Positions 25,701-37,000 of a stretch of 64,000 bases of DNA are shown here, in pieces. The DNA comes from Morinoia aosen. Taxonomy: Eukaryota; Arthropoda; Malacostraca; Amphipoda; Talitridae. Position 1 is the stretch's first letter; every line of letters starts with the position of its first letter. The DNA lies in contig CM059563.1 in the NCBI GenBank assembly GCA_030386875.1, positions 12,170,001 to 12,234,000 of the forward strand, read 5' to 3'. The translations under genes and the position numbers were made by a program. A model generated the notes under the pieces. That model worked only from the letters and a program-made list of their open reading frames with translations, was not told where the DNA came from and made no database searches.

Positions 25701-25848
25701 ATTCGTTTTGTACATTGCATGGAGTAAAACTTAGAATTCTTTTGGCGCTTCAAAGTTGAAAATGCAAAATCAAATACCATAGAAATGTTGGCAGTAAGCA
25801 TTGCTCCTCGTCACTCTGACGTATAAGATCTCTCTCAGACACTAAACT
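22790..25848. other. spacer between the small hydrophobic paralogues
   Basis: No firm gene. There is a short duplicated AATTACAGCTGTAG motif at about 24352-24388 and a TATAAAA at about 25350 with no good initiator, possibly a weak promoter for the next gene. Confidence 0.45.
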
Positions 25849-25892
25849 CTTGACAAATTCAGTTTCATTTTCTCTCCCAGACATCTGCAGTC

Positions 25893-26213
25893 ATGGAAGT
25901 AGCAGCAACTTCCCGCACTATTGTGTTCCTGAAGAACATTTTCAATTGTGGCAACATTTTGTGTGGTCAAGAGCTCACGTTCTACCTCATCCTCTCTGTG
26001 CTTAAAATCATCTTCGGGCTCGTGTCGAGCCAGCTCTCCACCAGCGTGGCCCTCAACTTCACCACTACGATATATCCTTTCATTGGAGACTTCATCGGCG
26101 AGTTCTTCCGGATAGTCCTCGGCATTACATTCGAAGACAAAACTCCGGCCCCAGCAACTTCACGACAGTGGCAAGAGTTTCACAACCGGAGCAGCTTGCT
26201 TGCTGGCTTGTAA
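25893..26213 (+). CDS. small hydrophobic protein, tandem paralogue D (106 aa from first ATG)
   Basis: A 106-codon frame paralogous to 22538-22789: same ATSRTIVFLKN start, CGNILCGQE, a hydrophobic segment (FYLILSVLKIIFGLV), then YPFIGD. It has a longer polar tail of about 26 residues after GITFE. The 45 bases before the ATG, including CTTGACAAATT and the pyrimidine-rich acceptor TTCTCTCCCAG, are shared with paralogue C, so the duplication includes the upstream intron end. ACATCTGCAGTC between the acceptor and ATG is in frame and open. An AATAAA follows 135 bases after the stop. Likely the last exon of a multi-exon gene. Function unknown. Confidence 0.62.
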   Translation: MEVAATSRTIVFLKNIFNCGNILCGQELTFYLILSVLKIIFGLVSSQLSTSVALNFTTTIYPFIGDFIGEFFRIVLGITFEDKTPAPATSRQWQEFHNRSSLLAGL

Positions 26214-26347
26214 CTCCTAATGATTGTTCCCTCAGCTGCTCGAATTACAGAACACCACAGGAAATACTGTAATCACTTGGGATCTTCGGCCTAGAAATCA
26301 TTCGCTATCGTGTCGGTGCTACTATTCGAATCCTAGTGCTAAGTCAG

Positions 26348-26353
26348 AATAAA
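26348..26353 (+). terminator. poly(A) signal AATAAA for paralogue D
   Basis: Canonical AATAAA 135 bases after the stop of the ORF at 25893-26213, supporting that this ORF is a terminal exon of a + strand transcript. Confidence 0.55.
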
Positions 26354-29001
26354 TATGATTGTTTCTCAAGAACAAACTGCTGAAATTTCTATTCTGTTAT
26401 ATTCCAGACAGACTTGACTTAATCTGACGGCATTGTGTAAATTGTTTGGTTATTTCTTACTAAAAGAGTAAGCCTGTCAAATTTTCCAAAAAACGGTGAA
26501 AGAAGTATCTTACTTTTAATGACGAACGTGAATCCATACGAGACCGTGCACGTTGAGTGAAAAGTACGCATATTTTGTTTACCTAATGTTTGGCTTGGTA
26601 AGCTGAGTCTGAAACTCAAGTTTCTCCCCCAACCGCGAAGGACGGCAGGTTTGCTCAAGTCAGACTTCCAACTGCTAATTATTGCTCGAAACTTTTGGCG
26701 TTTGGTTCCTAAATTGTGTTTAATCGGTTGCAAAACTAGGATGGTGTTAATGATTTTCGAGTTGTAAAAGACTGATCTAAATTCAACCCACATAGTTCGA
26801 ATATAAAGGATTTCAATTTATTTATAGTTAAATTATGCAGGTGTACATTTGTTAACTTGTTCTAAGTTTTTCTATAATAGAAATACGCAACTCTTTTGAT
26901 AGCATTTCTCACATCCTCCTTAGCAACCTCGGCCAAGTACAAGGAAAGTAACACGTGCTGAAATATGATGTATAGTCAAGCACGCATTTTTGTAAAGAAT
27001 TTCTATTTGTGCCAAATTAAGAAACCTAGCGTGAAGAGGTGCAAAACGTGGTGAGTGTCGCCTCGCCGAAAGTGCTATTATCATCGCAGTGAAATGATTT
27101 TACTTTATACACCTTGACTACCGATATTTTTTGTCGTAATAATATTTCTGAAAACCATCTTTATTTTTTCATACTTGTTTAATTTCCGTAAAATAAATCG
27201 GAATGATTATTTTTAACGGCTTTTGATATAATCGCTGTGATTACTGATTCAATTTATGTTAAATTGATTTATAGATTGATGCACTATCACTAACTGTATT
27301 ACGTGCTTTTCCATTCTACTTAAGTTTCAGTAAAATCGCGTCAACGCACATTCCTGCTTCAATGCCGATGATTGATATTTAATCAAGTCCATAGAGTTAT
27401 GTGAAGGTAGAATTGAAATAATTCGATGAGATTTAAGGCTGAAGTATTGTGTATATTATATTTCCTAGATGTTTCTGGCATGAAAAATGTAGAAATATCT
27501 CAATCGTTACGTAAACTATCAACTTAGTCTTCTTAAAATCCCTTGAGCTGTACAGCAATTTTCCTGGAGTCTTGCCATTCAAATGAGAAGTTTATATATG
27601 TTGTGTACCTGAGTAAAAAGTTGGAGACAAAAAGTTGTCGATTTCTTTGTTCTATGTGTGAGCGTGCATGCGTGCAGAAGGTATACGTATTTCGGAAATG
27701 GCGTTTGAATGATTCATAATAAATTATTTCTGATGTGATGTTGTATCATTTCCCTAAACCATATCACATCCGGACGGTTCGGGTCGCTTAAGCAATAAAA
27801 GTACAGAATTATTTTCATTTCCACAGCGAAGTGATAAATGACCCGCATGACAAGCCCGTACGTGTCGTTATAATATCTAACTATTGTTAAAGTTATCAGG
27901 AATTGAGAGACGTAAGCACCTTGTACATCGCTTACCTCCAATACTAGGCGAGGTTTTACTAGGTTTTTTACAGCACAGGTTCTTCACAGAACTAGATTTT
28001 TACAGGTTTTTCGCATCAGAGGTACTTAAATTCCAGCAGTAATGCCTTCATAAGTTGCATTTCCAATACGAATAAAAAGGTTAACACGCAGCTGCTTCAC
28101 CGTACTGCACCGAAAATATACGAATTTTTTAGCACACATTAATTTTTTTCGGGTAAAGAGAGTTAAAAACAAGAAAATAACCGTTGTGACCAATGAAACC
28201 TCTTTTATTCCAATGAATAAACGTGAAAAACTAAAAGCATAATAATTGGAGGTTTCAAAATTTTGAAAATATTTCGAAAATATTTTATCTCTTTGCACTA
28301 CCTTGATTCGTTGGGACCACATTCTATCATATTTGATTATAAGTTATACTTTGGCCAGAAAAGAAAGTCAAATCAGCTTTTAAATTATCAAGTTGGATGC
28401 AAAAGTCCTAAAATGAACCGGTAGCAAAACATTTCAAGTCTGCCAGCTTCCAGTCATAAAATAGCGCTAATTTACTCCGTGAAGAAATTCAAATATAACA
28501 AATGATTTTTAGGGTTGACACCTTTCATATTATGGTTGAGTGTGAGATGTATGAAAAAGAGGACAAACATAGTTTTTATCTAGATTTATCATGCGTCTGA
28601 GCAAGGACTAAAGTAAACTTTAGAACTTTCATCTTATGCGCATGGTTGAATTTAACAGGAGGCAGGGATACGTGGTTAACTTTCTAATAAATATTTCTTG
28701 AATTATCTGCAATAAAATTTTTGAATTGAATTATATTTGTGCAAGCACGTCTTCCATATACACCTTTCGACAAGTTTAGAAGGATCAGCTATGCAATCCT
28801 AGCGTGATCAATCATAGAAACGAAAAAACTATTGAAAGCATATTATAGAAGCACAATTAAAAACTTCAAAAACATTTGTATCAGAGCATAAACATTTACT
28901 ATGCAATAAAAAAGAAAATTCAATGGCAATTAATTGTTTTACGCTCCATGCTGCGAAAAAGACAGCGTATTTACACTTATCGTATATTTCCCCAACATAT
29001 T
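26354..29001. other. intergenic, nothing recognised
   Basis: AT-rich. A 124-codon minus-strand frame (26419-26793) shows no signal peptide, domain or splice context and is probably chance. Confidence 0.5.
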
Positions 29002-29171
29002 TATTGGCACTATTTGTGTACTGGCATTACTCGTGTATTGACACTACTGTTGTATTGTTACTACCCTTACATTGGCGTGATTCGTGCATTGGCACTATTT
29101 GTGTATTGGCACTATTCATGTATTGGCACTATTTTTGCAGTGGCGCTACTCGTGCGTTAGCACTACTCGTG
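29002..29171 (+). repeat. 17-bp minisatellite, 10 units
   Basis: Ten head-to-tail units close to TATTGGCACTATTCGTG, almost all exactly 17 bases, total 170 bases. Units differ mainly at transitions, so it is an old array. The open frames across it are by-products of the repeat. Confidence 0.85.
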
Positions 29172-30730
29172 TTAAGATAGTGTAGAACTGCAATATCTTC
29201 TTTTTGCACATGATAACGTTTCCCGTTTTCAAATATGATTTGGTACAATGAGCATTTCTATGCTTCCCTATATTTTCATGCAAAATAATCATTAAATTTC
29301 ATGGAAGTTACAATCTCTTTGTTTAAAATAATATAGCAAAACCCTTGAATGCGCTTCGAAATCCCATATTTAAAAAAAAATCAATCACCGTTCGTCACTC
29401 AACAAAGAAACCGTCTAGCAGACGTTGGTTTCAGAGCTTTCGGCATAAAAATCAACCACAAAAAAATTGTCCCACATCCCACTTACGCAAGATGTCTCCT
29501 CGTTTCACGCGAGCCGCAGTATCTTGCTCGCACATTTCAAGCGGTTAGTTGAGCGAGCGTCCGCGGTGCAGCTATCGGGACCCGCCAGCACCGTCGTAAT
29601 TCTGCGGTCTGGTGATCTTACTGCCGCTCGCTTCCTGGACAAATGATCTCAACTACTGGGAAACTAGGGTCCGCCATAAGGACTCGCCTCATCTGTGTAC
29701 GCTCTTTGATTACTTGGAAACAAATATCCCCTCGCCTCATATGTTTACTGATAACTGAGAAAGAAATATCCACTCGCATCATATGTTCACTGATTACTGA
29801 GAAAGAAATATCCAGTCATAGCGTTCATGTTTTCGTTTAAAATTTATGTGTACGATCACTGTGATGGATGAAGTGGAATTTATGATATTGACTGAGTCAA
29901 ACGTACATGGAGGTATCGAACTGAAAAACCCTCAAAAGCGTCAGTTTTTAGAGGGCTTTTCTGTGTTTTCAACAGTTTTTGAACAATGTTATATTGTAAT
30001 TTGAAGACGCATATAATCTTCTATGAATTGATTCAATGTTTTACAGTCAAATTGACGATTTCATTGAATATTCCTCCGTTTGATCCTTCTCATTGTTCCA
30101 ATGGTGGATGCGATAAGGAACTGTACACAAAGAATAAAGAATTCAATTTCGATTTATGAATATTCCATTCAAGCGATTTACCGATTCTCAGAATAAATAG
30201 ACAGTCGTTAAATACCCTCAGATATAAGCATTTATTCAACGTATTAAATTAAAAACGTGAGTTGTGCATCTTTTTTCACTATTATATGACGCAGACTACT
30301 TGTGTACCGACAGAGGGTTTCTTTATTATTTATGTAATTGTTTTATAATTTCACATTCAAAATTTGTAAAATAGAATATATCGACTGCAACGAGCCCAGT
30401 GGCCTATTCTCATGTTGCTTCTTGCTACCCAGTTCTGTTCACCCAAGACCGATGTGGAAAAAACATATTAAAAAGACAGACCGGTTTTACTCAAGTCATT
30501 CCATGCATTATTCCACATGTTTCATAGTGAACGAGAAATTTACTCCCGAACTATTTTCTACGAGTTCACACCCGATTTCTTTGACCGTAAAATTCCTGTT
30601 TCGAATCCAAAAACGCATCAACTCTAACTGAACAGCATTCTATGTACAAATTTCTTTCTTCGTCGCTTTGTCCCTATTTTGCCTTGCATCTTGTCTTTTC
30701 TCTACCTTGAGATCTGAGCGCTGTTATCTG
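29172..30730. other. intergenic, 3' flank of the beta-mannosidase gene
   Basis: Includes a GC-rich patch at 29.5-29.65 kb with no recognised content. The downstream side of the minus-strand gene lies here. Minus-strand AATAAA candidates occur near 30.23 and 30.32 kb, so the 3' UTR could be about 400-500 bases. Open frames around 30.34-30.63 kb (+) are unsupported. Confidence 0.45.
29684..29815 (+). repeat. 42-47-bp tandem repeat, 3 copies
   Basis: Units containing CTCGCCTCATATGTTTACTG and ending in GAAAGAAATATCC recur three times. The first is 47 bases and more diverged; the next two are 42 bases. Confidence 0.75.
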
Positions 30731-31018
30731 TCAGTGGGACCTCAGCAGCCAACGCTGCCAATACCTCCTCCAGGAAGTGCTGATGTCAAATGTATCAGCC
30801 AAGGTCGTCACTTCGATGCTACCCAACAATTTGTCCGAGTTTGTTTGCTGTCGAGCTTCGAAAAGGACCGTTTTGTTTGGCTGGAACATGATAAAGCCAT
30901 TCTCGGAGAATATGCCATCCACATCAGTTTCAAGGAAGACAAAAACTGCCACTTGATCCGTAGTCAGAGACACGCTGTATGTGTGTTTTTCTGATGGCAC
31001 TAAATTCACCTGTGCCAC
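30731..31018 (-). CDS. MANBA: MANBA exon 17 (terminal)
   Basis: Residues 850-944 and [23 protein letters not shown] matches human FVWLDVGSIPGRFSDNGF; then [13 protein letters not shown] basic, Trp-rich tail of about 14 residues follows the point where the human protein ends. Acceptor TATTACAG|GTG. Confidence 0.93.
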   Translation of the reverse strand: MAQVNLVPSEKHTYSVSLTTDQVAVFVFLETDVDGIFSENGFIMFQPNKTVLFEARQQTNSDKLLGSIEVTTLADTFDISTSWRRYWQRWLLRSH

Positions 31019-34000
31019 CTGTAATATACAACAAGAAATCAAAATTAATAAGAAGATACATTTCTTTCACTGAAAAACCAATAAGTTAAGCGGCTGTTGC
31101 AAGAACTTTCTTGTGTTTCACCAAGGCGCCTTACGTCAGTTCAGTAGAAAAGAAAATATTTCTTACTTATTCTGTAGTTTGAGAGCTAACATTTCTTCCA
31201 ATAATAAATACTATACAACGTACAACCATGTTTTTTTAATGTAGAAATGCATTTCTCAACCTGTAACGCAGCTTCTCGAGAAACATTATTGAGGCTACGC
31301 TTGTACAACGAAATTAGAGAAACTACTCTGAGGGGCTTTGAGAATCATACAAAGTACATATAATAATTCTACAGCTATTTGGATAAAATTGAAGCCTTTT
31401 GAATATAAAAATTGAAGTAAATTTATAGAAAGAACCTTAAATTATGCCCACCGGAGGGATTTGCATAAGTAAAGGATTCAATTTTTAAACGAAAATAGTT
31501 AATTTTTTCCTTCACAATCAGTTTTATAAGCCAAATTTTAACTTAGAGTATTTTAGGTACTATTATGTATAAATCCTTGAGCAGTGAAAAGAAATATCTG
31601 TTTTTCCACAAACGCGCAGTATTTGTTGTGAAATCATAAATATTTTGTCGCATGCGTAGCAATTAGATAAAGTTATTGAACTAATTTGGTGAAAGAATTA
31701 TACAAGAAACTTTTCCCTTACACTATTTCAGGGTTTTTTTAAATTTAATTTCAGGTTATCTTTCATAACTTTTTGCATCTTGCGTGTATGAGTATGAAAT
31801 GCATAAAAATTATCAAATAAACCAAACAGGTCGGAATTTACGCACTATTCCAGAAGAAAGTAAAACGACAACCTTTTTTTATCAAGCTTGTAGAAATATT
31901 TACAAAATTATTGTTCCTTGAGACCATCCTTGAACACACGATCCTCAGCCAATATCAAAGCTTTGAGATCAAAACTCACAGTCAGACTCTTGGATCAGGT
32001 ATTTGGATCTGAATGGACACGACTCAAGAAACCATGTTTTTTTTTTCTGAGCGAAAACTTTAACTTACGTGAGCTAAAGGCTTTGGTACCCACTCACTAG
32101 CACATTAGAATGTTCAAGGCGGGCATTGTTAGGCTCCCCCAGCAGGAGGAAGTTGGGGGGAGCCACTGCTTGCTCTTGGCTGTCCTTTGCCCTGACGGTG
32201 AAGAAGCAGTTATCGTCTGAGCCGTACAACCAGTGATGGCACAGCTTGTCCACGATGTCCAGGTTCACCGATAGCACCTCCGCCGAGCTCTGCTCAGCCT
32301 GCGAACAGAGGGGCCTTCAGGTAGACAGATGCTTCCAACCTCAACCCACTCAACTCGTGCTCGCTTCCCAATTTGAGCGAACATATGCTAAGGTTCAAAC
32401 CTGCACTGAGTTGCTAACTCCAGCTGGTCTACGATCCTTTATTCCCAGTCTAACTTTTTCGCAGGAGCATGCATGTTTTTCGCCGCCCAAGCGATTTAAT
32501 AACTTGGGCGGCAAAAAACCTGCATAGAGGCGGCGAAAAAGTTAGACTGGGTTGGCCAGCACATGTCTTCGTTGTGAGTAATGGAAGCAGGATACTTAAA
32601 GCATAAAACCATCTTGTTTTCATAAAAATTTTATAAGAGCATCCATTTTTGCTGGTCCTCATCACCATCTCAAGCACCTAAAATACAAAATATCGAGGGA
32701 GAAAGGCTTGAACATTTTAAATTTTCGAGCAAATTAAGTTGTTTGAAAAGGTTAAAAATCATAGAAGCTAAAATGAAAAACTAAAGAGCAAGCTCTGTAT
32801 TTGAACTTGCAGAGCTAGAGTGATTGTAAGCAGTAACGGCTTCTGTCTATGAATTAAAATACTCTCTATCGCGGATAAAGTGTCAGGTGAGCAGGATGCG
32901 ATAATTTTTAATTTTCGTTCAAAATAAGGTGATCTTTAAAATGTATGATCTTTTTAAAGAATTGTTGCTAATCTGAGTGAGAGGAAGAAAAACTGTAGAT
33001 CTACCGGGGTTAGAAGAGATCCCCTTATGGAACACAACGCGGATGTGGAGGTGAGGTTTCGATGCGCCACAATGACTGGCATCACACTGACCACACGAGT
33101 TCCAATTTCGCTTTTAAACAGTTTGGAATGCAGCTTGAACAGCACGATCGGTCTAAGTATTTCAATGGAGAACTGGAATTTAGTCACGCTGAAATATTCA
33201 AGTAGGAAATTAAGTGTGACCAGTGTGATGACACTTAATGTGGGGAGATAAAACGTGACCTCTACACCAGTGTTGCCGAGTATAAGGGGATCTCTACTCG
33301 TACCGACAGATCTTCAGCTTATTCTTCTCAATCATCAGCGACCATGCTAGAAAAACGATCGTACTATTTCAGACAAAAAAAATGAAATTAGAACATCTTG
33401 CTCACCTGACATATTACACACATTAGAAAGTATTTTCATTCATTGACTCAAGCCTTCACTAAACATATATAGATAAGTCATCACCCTAGCTTTTTATGCT
33501 TTTTTCCCTTCAAGCTAGCTCTCAAAATTGCATTCCTTTGCATACTTAAAACGTCTAATTATTTATTATTCCTCTTTTGCTTTCTAGGTACAAAAGATGA
33601 CTTATAAGGGCGCTTGAAAGCTATACTTTCATAAGATTTTTATCGAAACAAAAGGTTGTTACCGTATTTGTGATATCATGCATTTTAAACTAAATTTCCT
33701 CGCAATAACTAATCGGGCAATTCAAAATTGTATTCCATCAAAAAACTTCTAAGGCTAATTTCAAAACTGTTGTCAAACAAGGCACTCAATAAAATATTTG
33801 CTTTTTCTGAACGAAATTTACTGCGACGAATATAAAAATTTGCGCAACGGTGCTCATTATCATGCAAATGCTAACAGCACATTTTATTTACCTACTTTTT
33901 TCATATGACATCAAGTGTGTAATAACGCGTAAAGATAGATTAGTTGCTACCACTAGAACCCTCAGTGAGCGCACGTAAACAACCAAATTGTCACCGCTAG

Positions 34001-37000
34001 AACACTCGGTGCGCACACATACACAGCCAAATTACTCACAACATCTATCCTGTGCGACTCTTGGTACAGAGGAGAGAAGTCACCGTAGCTCCTCAGTTCT
34101 GTGGTCAGAGTCACGTTATGCAGCGGCGTCACCTGGTCGTTGACCATCCACACTTTCAGCTGGAGTATGAAAAACAAAGCTGTAGCTGATGGTGTTACTT
34201 TGCCAACTCTGAACATAGAATGATTTGGTGAGGCCCTTGCAGACCCCCAGCGGATAGTTTGTTGGCTTATATGATATAAGTAGCAAAGAGTACTCTAACA
34301 TTTTGGGGCATGAAGTTTGATCAAGAAATATTCGTGTAACAGGTCTGTAACCAGCCAGGAATTAATATTTTATCAAATTCCGCTGAAGGTGTTGGAGAGT
34401 ATTATCGTTTCAACATCTACGATTCTAAATACAAAAAATGTGATACACAGCTCAACAACTCTGCGGTGGAAATTCTTTAAATAATTAGATGTGATAAAGT
34501 AATCAAAAGTCCTCCTAGTTGAGCAATAAAATAAAAACATTTAACCACTTCAAGGCGTACAATTTTTAGCTAATGTGAGCAACATTCCTTGTTGAACTCT
34601 TAATAAGTGGTTTCCGAAATAAAAGCAAGGCTTTGTCTTTGATCAAATAATTAATGACTGCAAGGTAACTATGTTTGCTAATGAGAACATCTCACCGAGG
34701 ATCCGTCAACATAAAGCGACACGAGAGCTGGACTGAAGAAATCCCTGGCATAATAATGGAGCAGCTTCCAGCGCCCGCCGTACTCTGCAAGGTGCCACGA
34801 GCTCATGTAATGTCATTGGAAGTGTCCTCGGGGGGAAAGTAAGAGCTACTTTTAAGAAAGCCAAATTAAAGCAATGAAACGTTTCTCTAACTGTTGAAGA
34901 TATCCGCTTTGATATAAGAGTGCAATTAATCGTTTTAGAAAACGTCCACTCAATTTTTTCTCATCTTCAGATCTATATTGAAGGAAAATATAAGATGCAG
35001 AACTCACAAAATTTCGTACAAGATCCACTGACCGATGGAGCTCCACGAGGCGCCTGGCCAGATGTCGTTGAGCTGCCAGTACAGGGCTCCGCTGGTGAGG
35101 CCTTCACCTCCCTGCAAGAGGGAGAACCTCCTCCTTCTGTAGGTCTCCGTCTGAACCTTCATTGCTACTGCTTGGTGCACCTAGGGCACAAGGTCAGTAA
35201 TTTGTTATAAAATGCACGTTGTGTAAAACTTTTGAACGGAAAATAAATTAGTGTTGAAACGCAATCAACGAGCGTCTTCGAATTTATTCACAATTGAAGT
35301 CTAGAACAAGTTTGAAGTAAAAGAAAATGCATTTAAGTAAGGAGATGAATAGATATTCTTAATATGCTTTAAAACACAAATCTTTCATGACTTCACTGGC
35401 TCACTATGCACTTTATCATTTGTAGAATAGGATGAAACTAGACTCCTAATCAACAATTGCAGACGAAAATTCAAGATGTAAAATGCTCAATTTCTCACCC
35501 GTCCTTTGGAAAGTAAAAAAACCGCAGTCAGTTCAACACAAAGCTTGTTTTCTATAGCTCACCTGGGTGAGGTAAAGGTAATGCTTGTAGTCGATGCGAG
35601 AGTCACCTGAGCTCGGAAACTCGAAATGTTGTCTGATTTGCAGCTTCAGTTGGATGTTACCAAACGGATGGTGCTGCCTGTGATCCATTTGGTCCGAGGA
35701 TATCATCCAGTCACTGGCGTTGGTCACGGTGGTCATCGTCCTTATTAGAAGAAAGAGATTTTTTGCGTGGAAAGAAGGAAAGTTTGCAAGAAAGAAAATA
35801 AGACAAACGAAGCGAGAAAATAATTTCTCGATGAGAGAAGAAAGTGCTTCTTAATGGCAAACAGAGACTTTTTTATGATAAACAAAGGTTTACCAAGAAG
35901 GAAAGTAAATTTCTTAGAAAAACGATCTAACGATGAGAGAAAATTATATCGTGAAAGATGTACTTTTCTTAAAGCCAAGTTTTAATTGATATATTGATTA
36001 CTGATAGAATATTGATACAATGCTTAACAAAAACCATATTTTGAAACAAGAGCTTGCAACAAATACTTGGTCTGCTTTCTCAATCTCTTTTCACTGAAAT
36101 GTATCAAGGGAGGTAGTTGCATACAAATAAATTTACGGTACTTCCATTGATAGTTCAAGTTATCCAGTCTTGCAACACTTTAACGATAAAAGCTTCTCTC
36201 TTATTCCAAAGTATTCCTAAGTAAGTCCAACAAAAGCTTCATTTTTCTTCCTAAGTAAGTCCAACAAAAGCTTCTCTCTTATTCCTAAGTAAGTCCAACA
36301 AAAGCTTCTTTCTTATTCCTAAGTTAGTCTAATAAAAGCTTCATTTTTCCAAAGTAAGTCCAACAAAAGCTTCTTTCTTATTCCTAAGTTAGTCTAATAA
36401 AAGCTTCATTCTTCCTAAGTAAGTCCAACAAAAGCTTCTTTCTTATTCCTAAGTTAGTCTAATAAAAGCTTCAGTCTTTTTCCTAAGTAAGTCCGACAAA
36501 AACTTCATTCTTCTTCCTAAGTAAGTCCAACAAAAGCTTCATTCTTCTTCCTAAGTAAGTCCAACAAAAGCTTCATTCTTCTCTCTAAGTAAGTCCAACA
36601 AAAGCTTCATTCTTCTTCCTAAGTAAGTCCAACAAAAGCTTCATTCTTCTTCCTAAGTAAGTCCAACAAAAGCTTTATTCTTATTCCTAAGTAATTCCAA
36701 CAAAAGCTTCATTCATATTCCTGAGTAGGTCTAAGAAAAGCTTCGTTGAGCACTTCTTACCGGAAGCTCGGCCACGACTGATACCCGTACTCGGACACCA
36801 TCCTCGAGGCGGGGTAGATCCGCCAGTCCCACGCGTTCTTCACATAGTTGTAGAAATGAACTGTAGGGTTTTAATTCGATGTTGTTAGGTTATTATTAGT
36901 GCACCTTAGCTCGATATCAATAAAATTTATTTATGTTTTCCTGTAAAATAAATCATCTAATTAGAGCAAAAATTAACGAAAACTTTAAGCGACGGAAGTT

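Noticed and set aside
26419-26793. 124-codon minus-strand ORF
   Set aside because: Ordinary composition, no domain, no signal peptide, and placed just downstream of a + strand poly(A) signal; likely chance.
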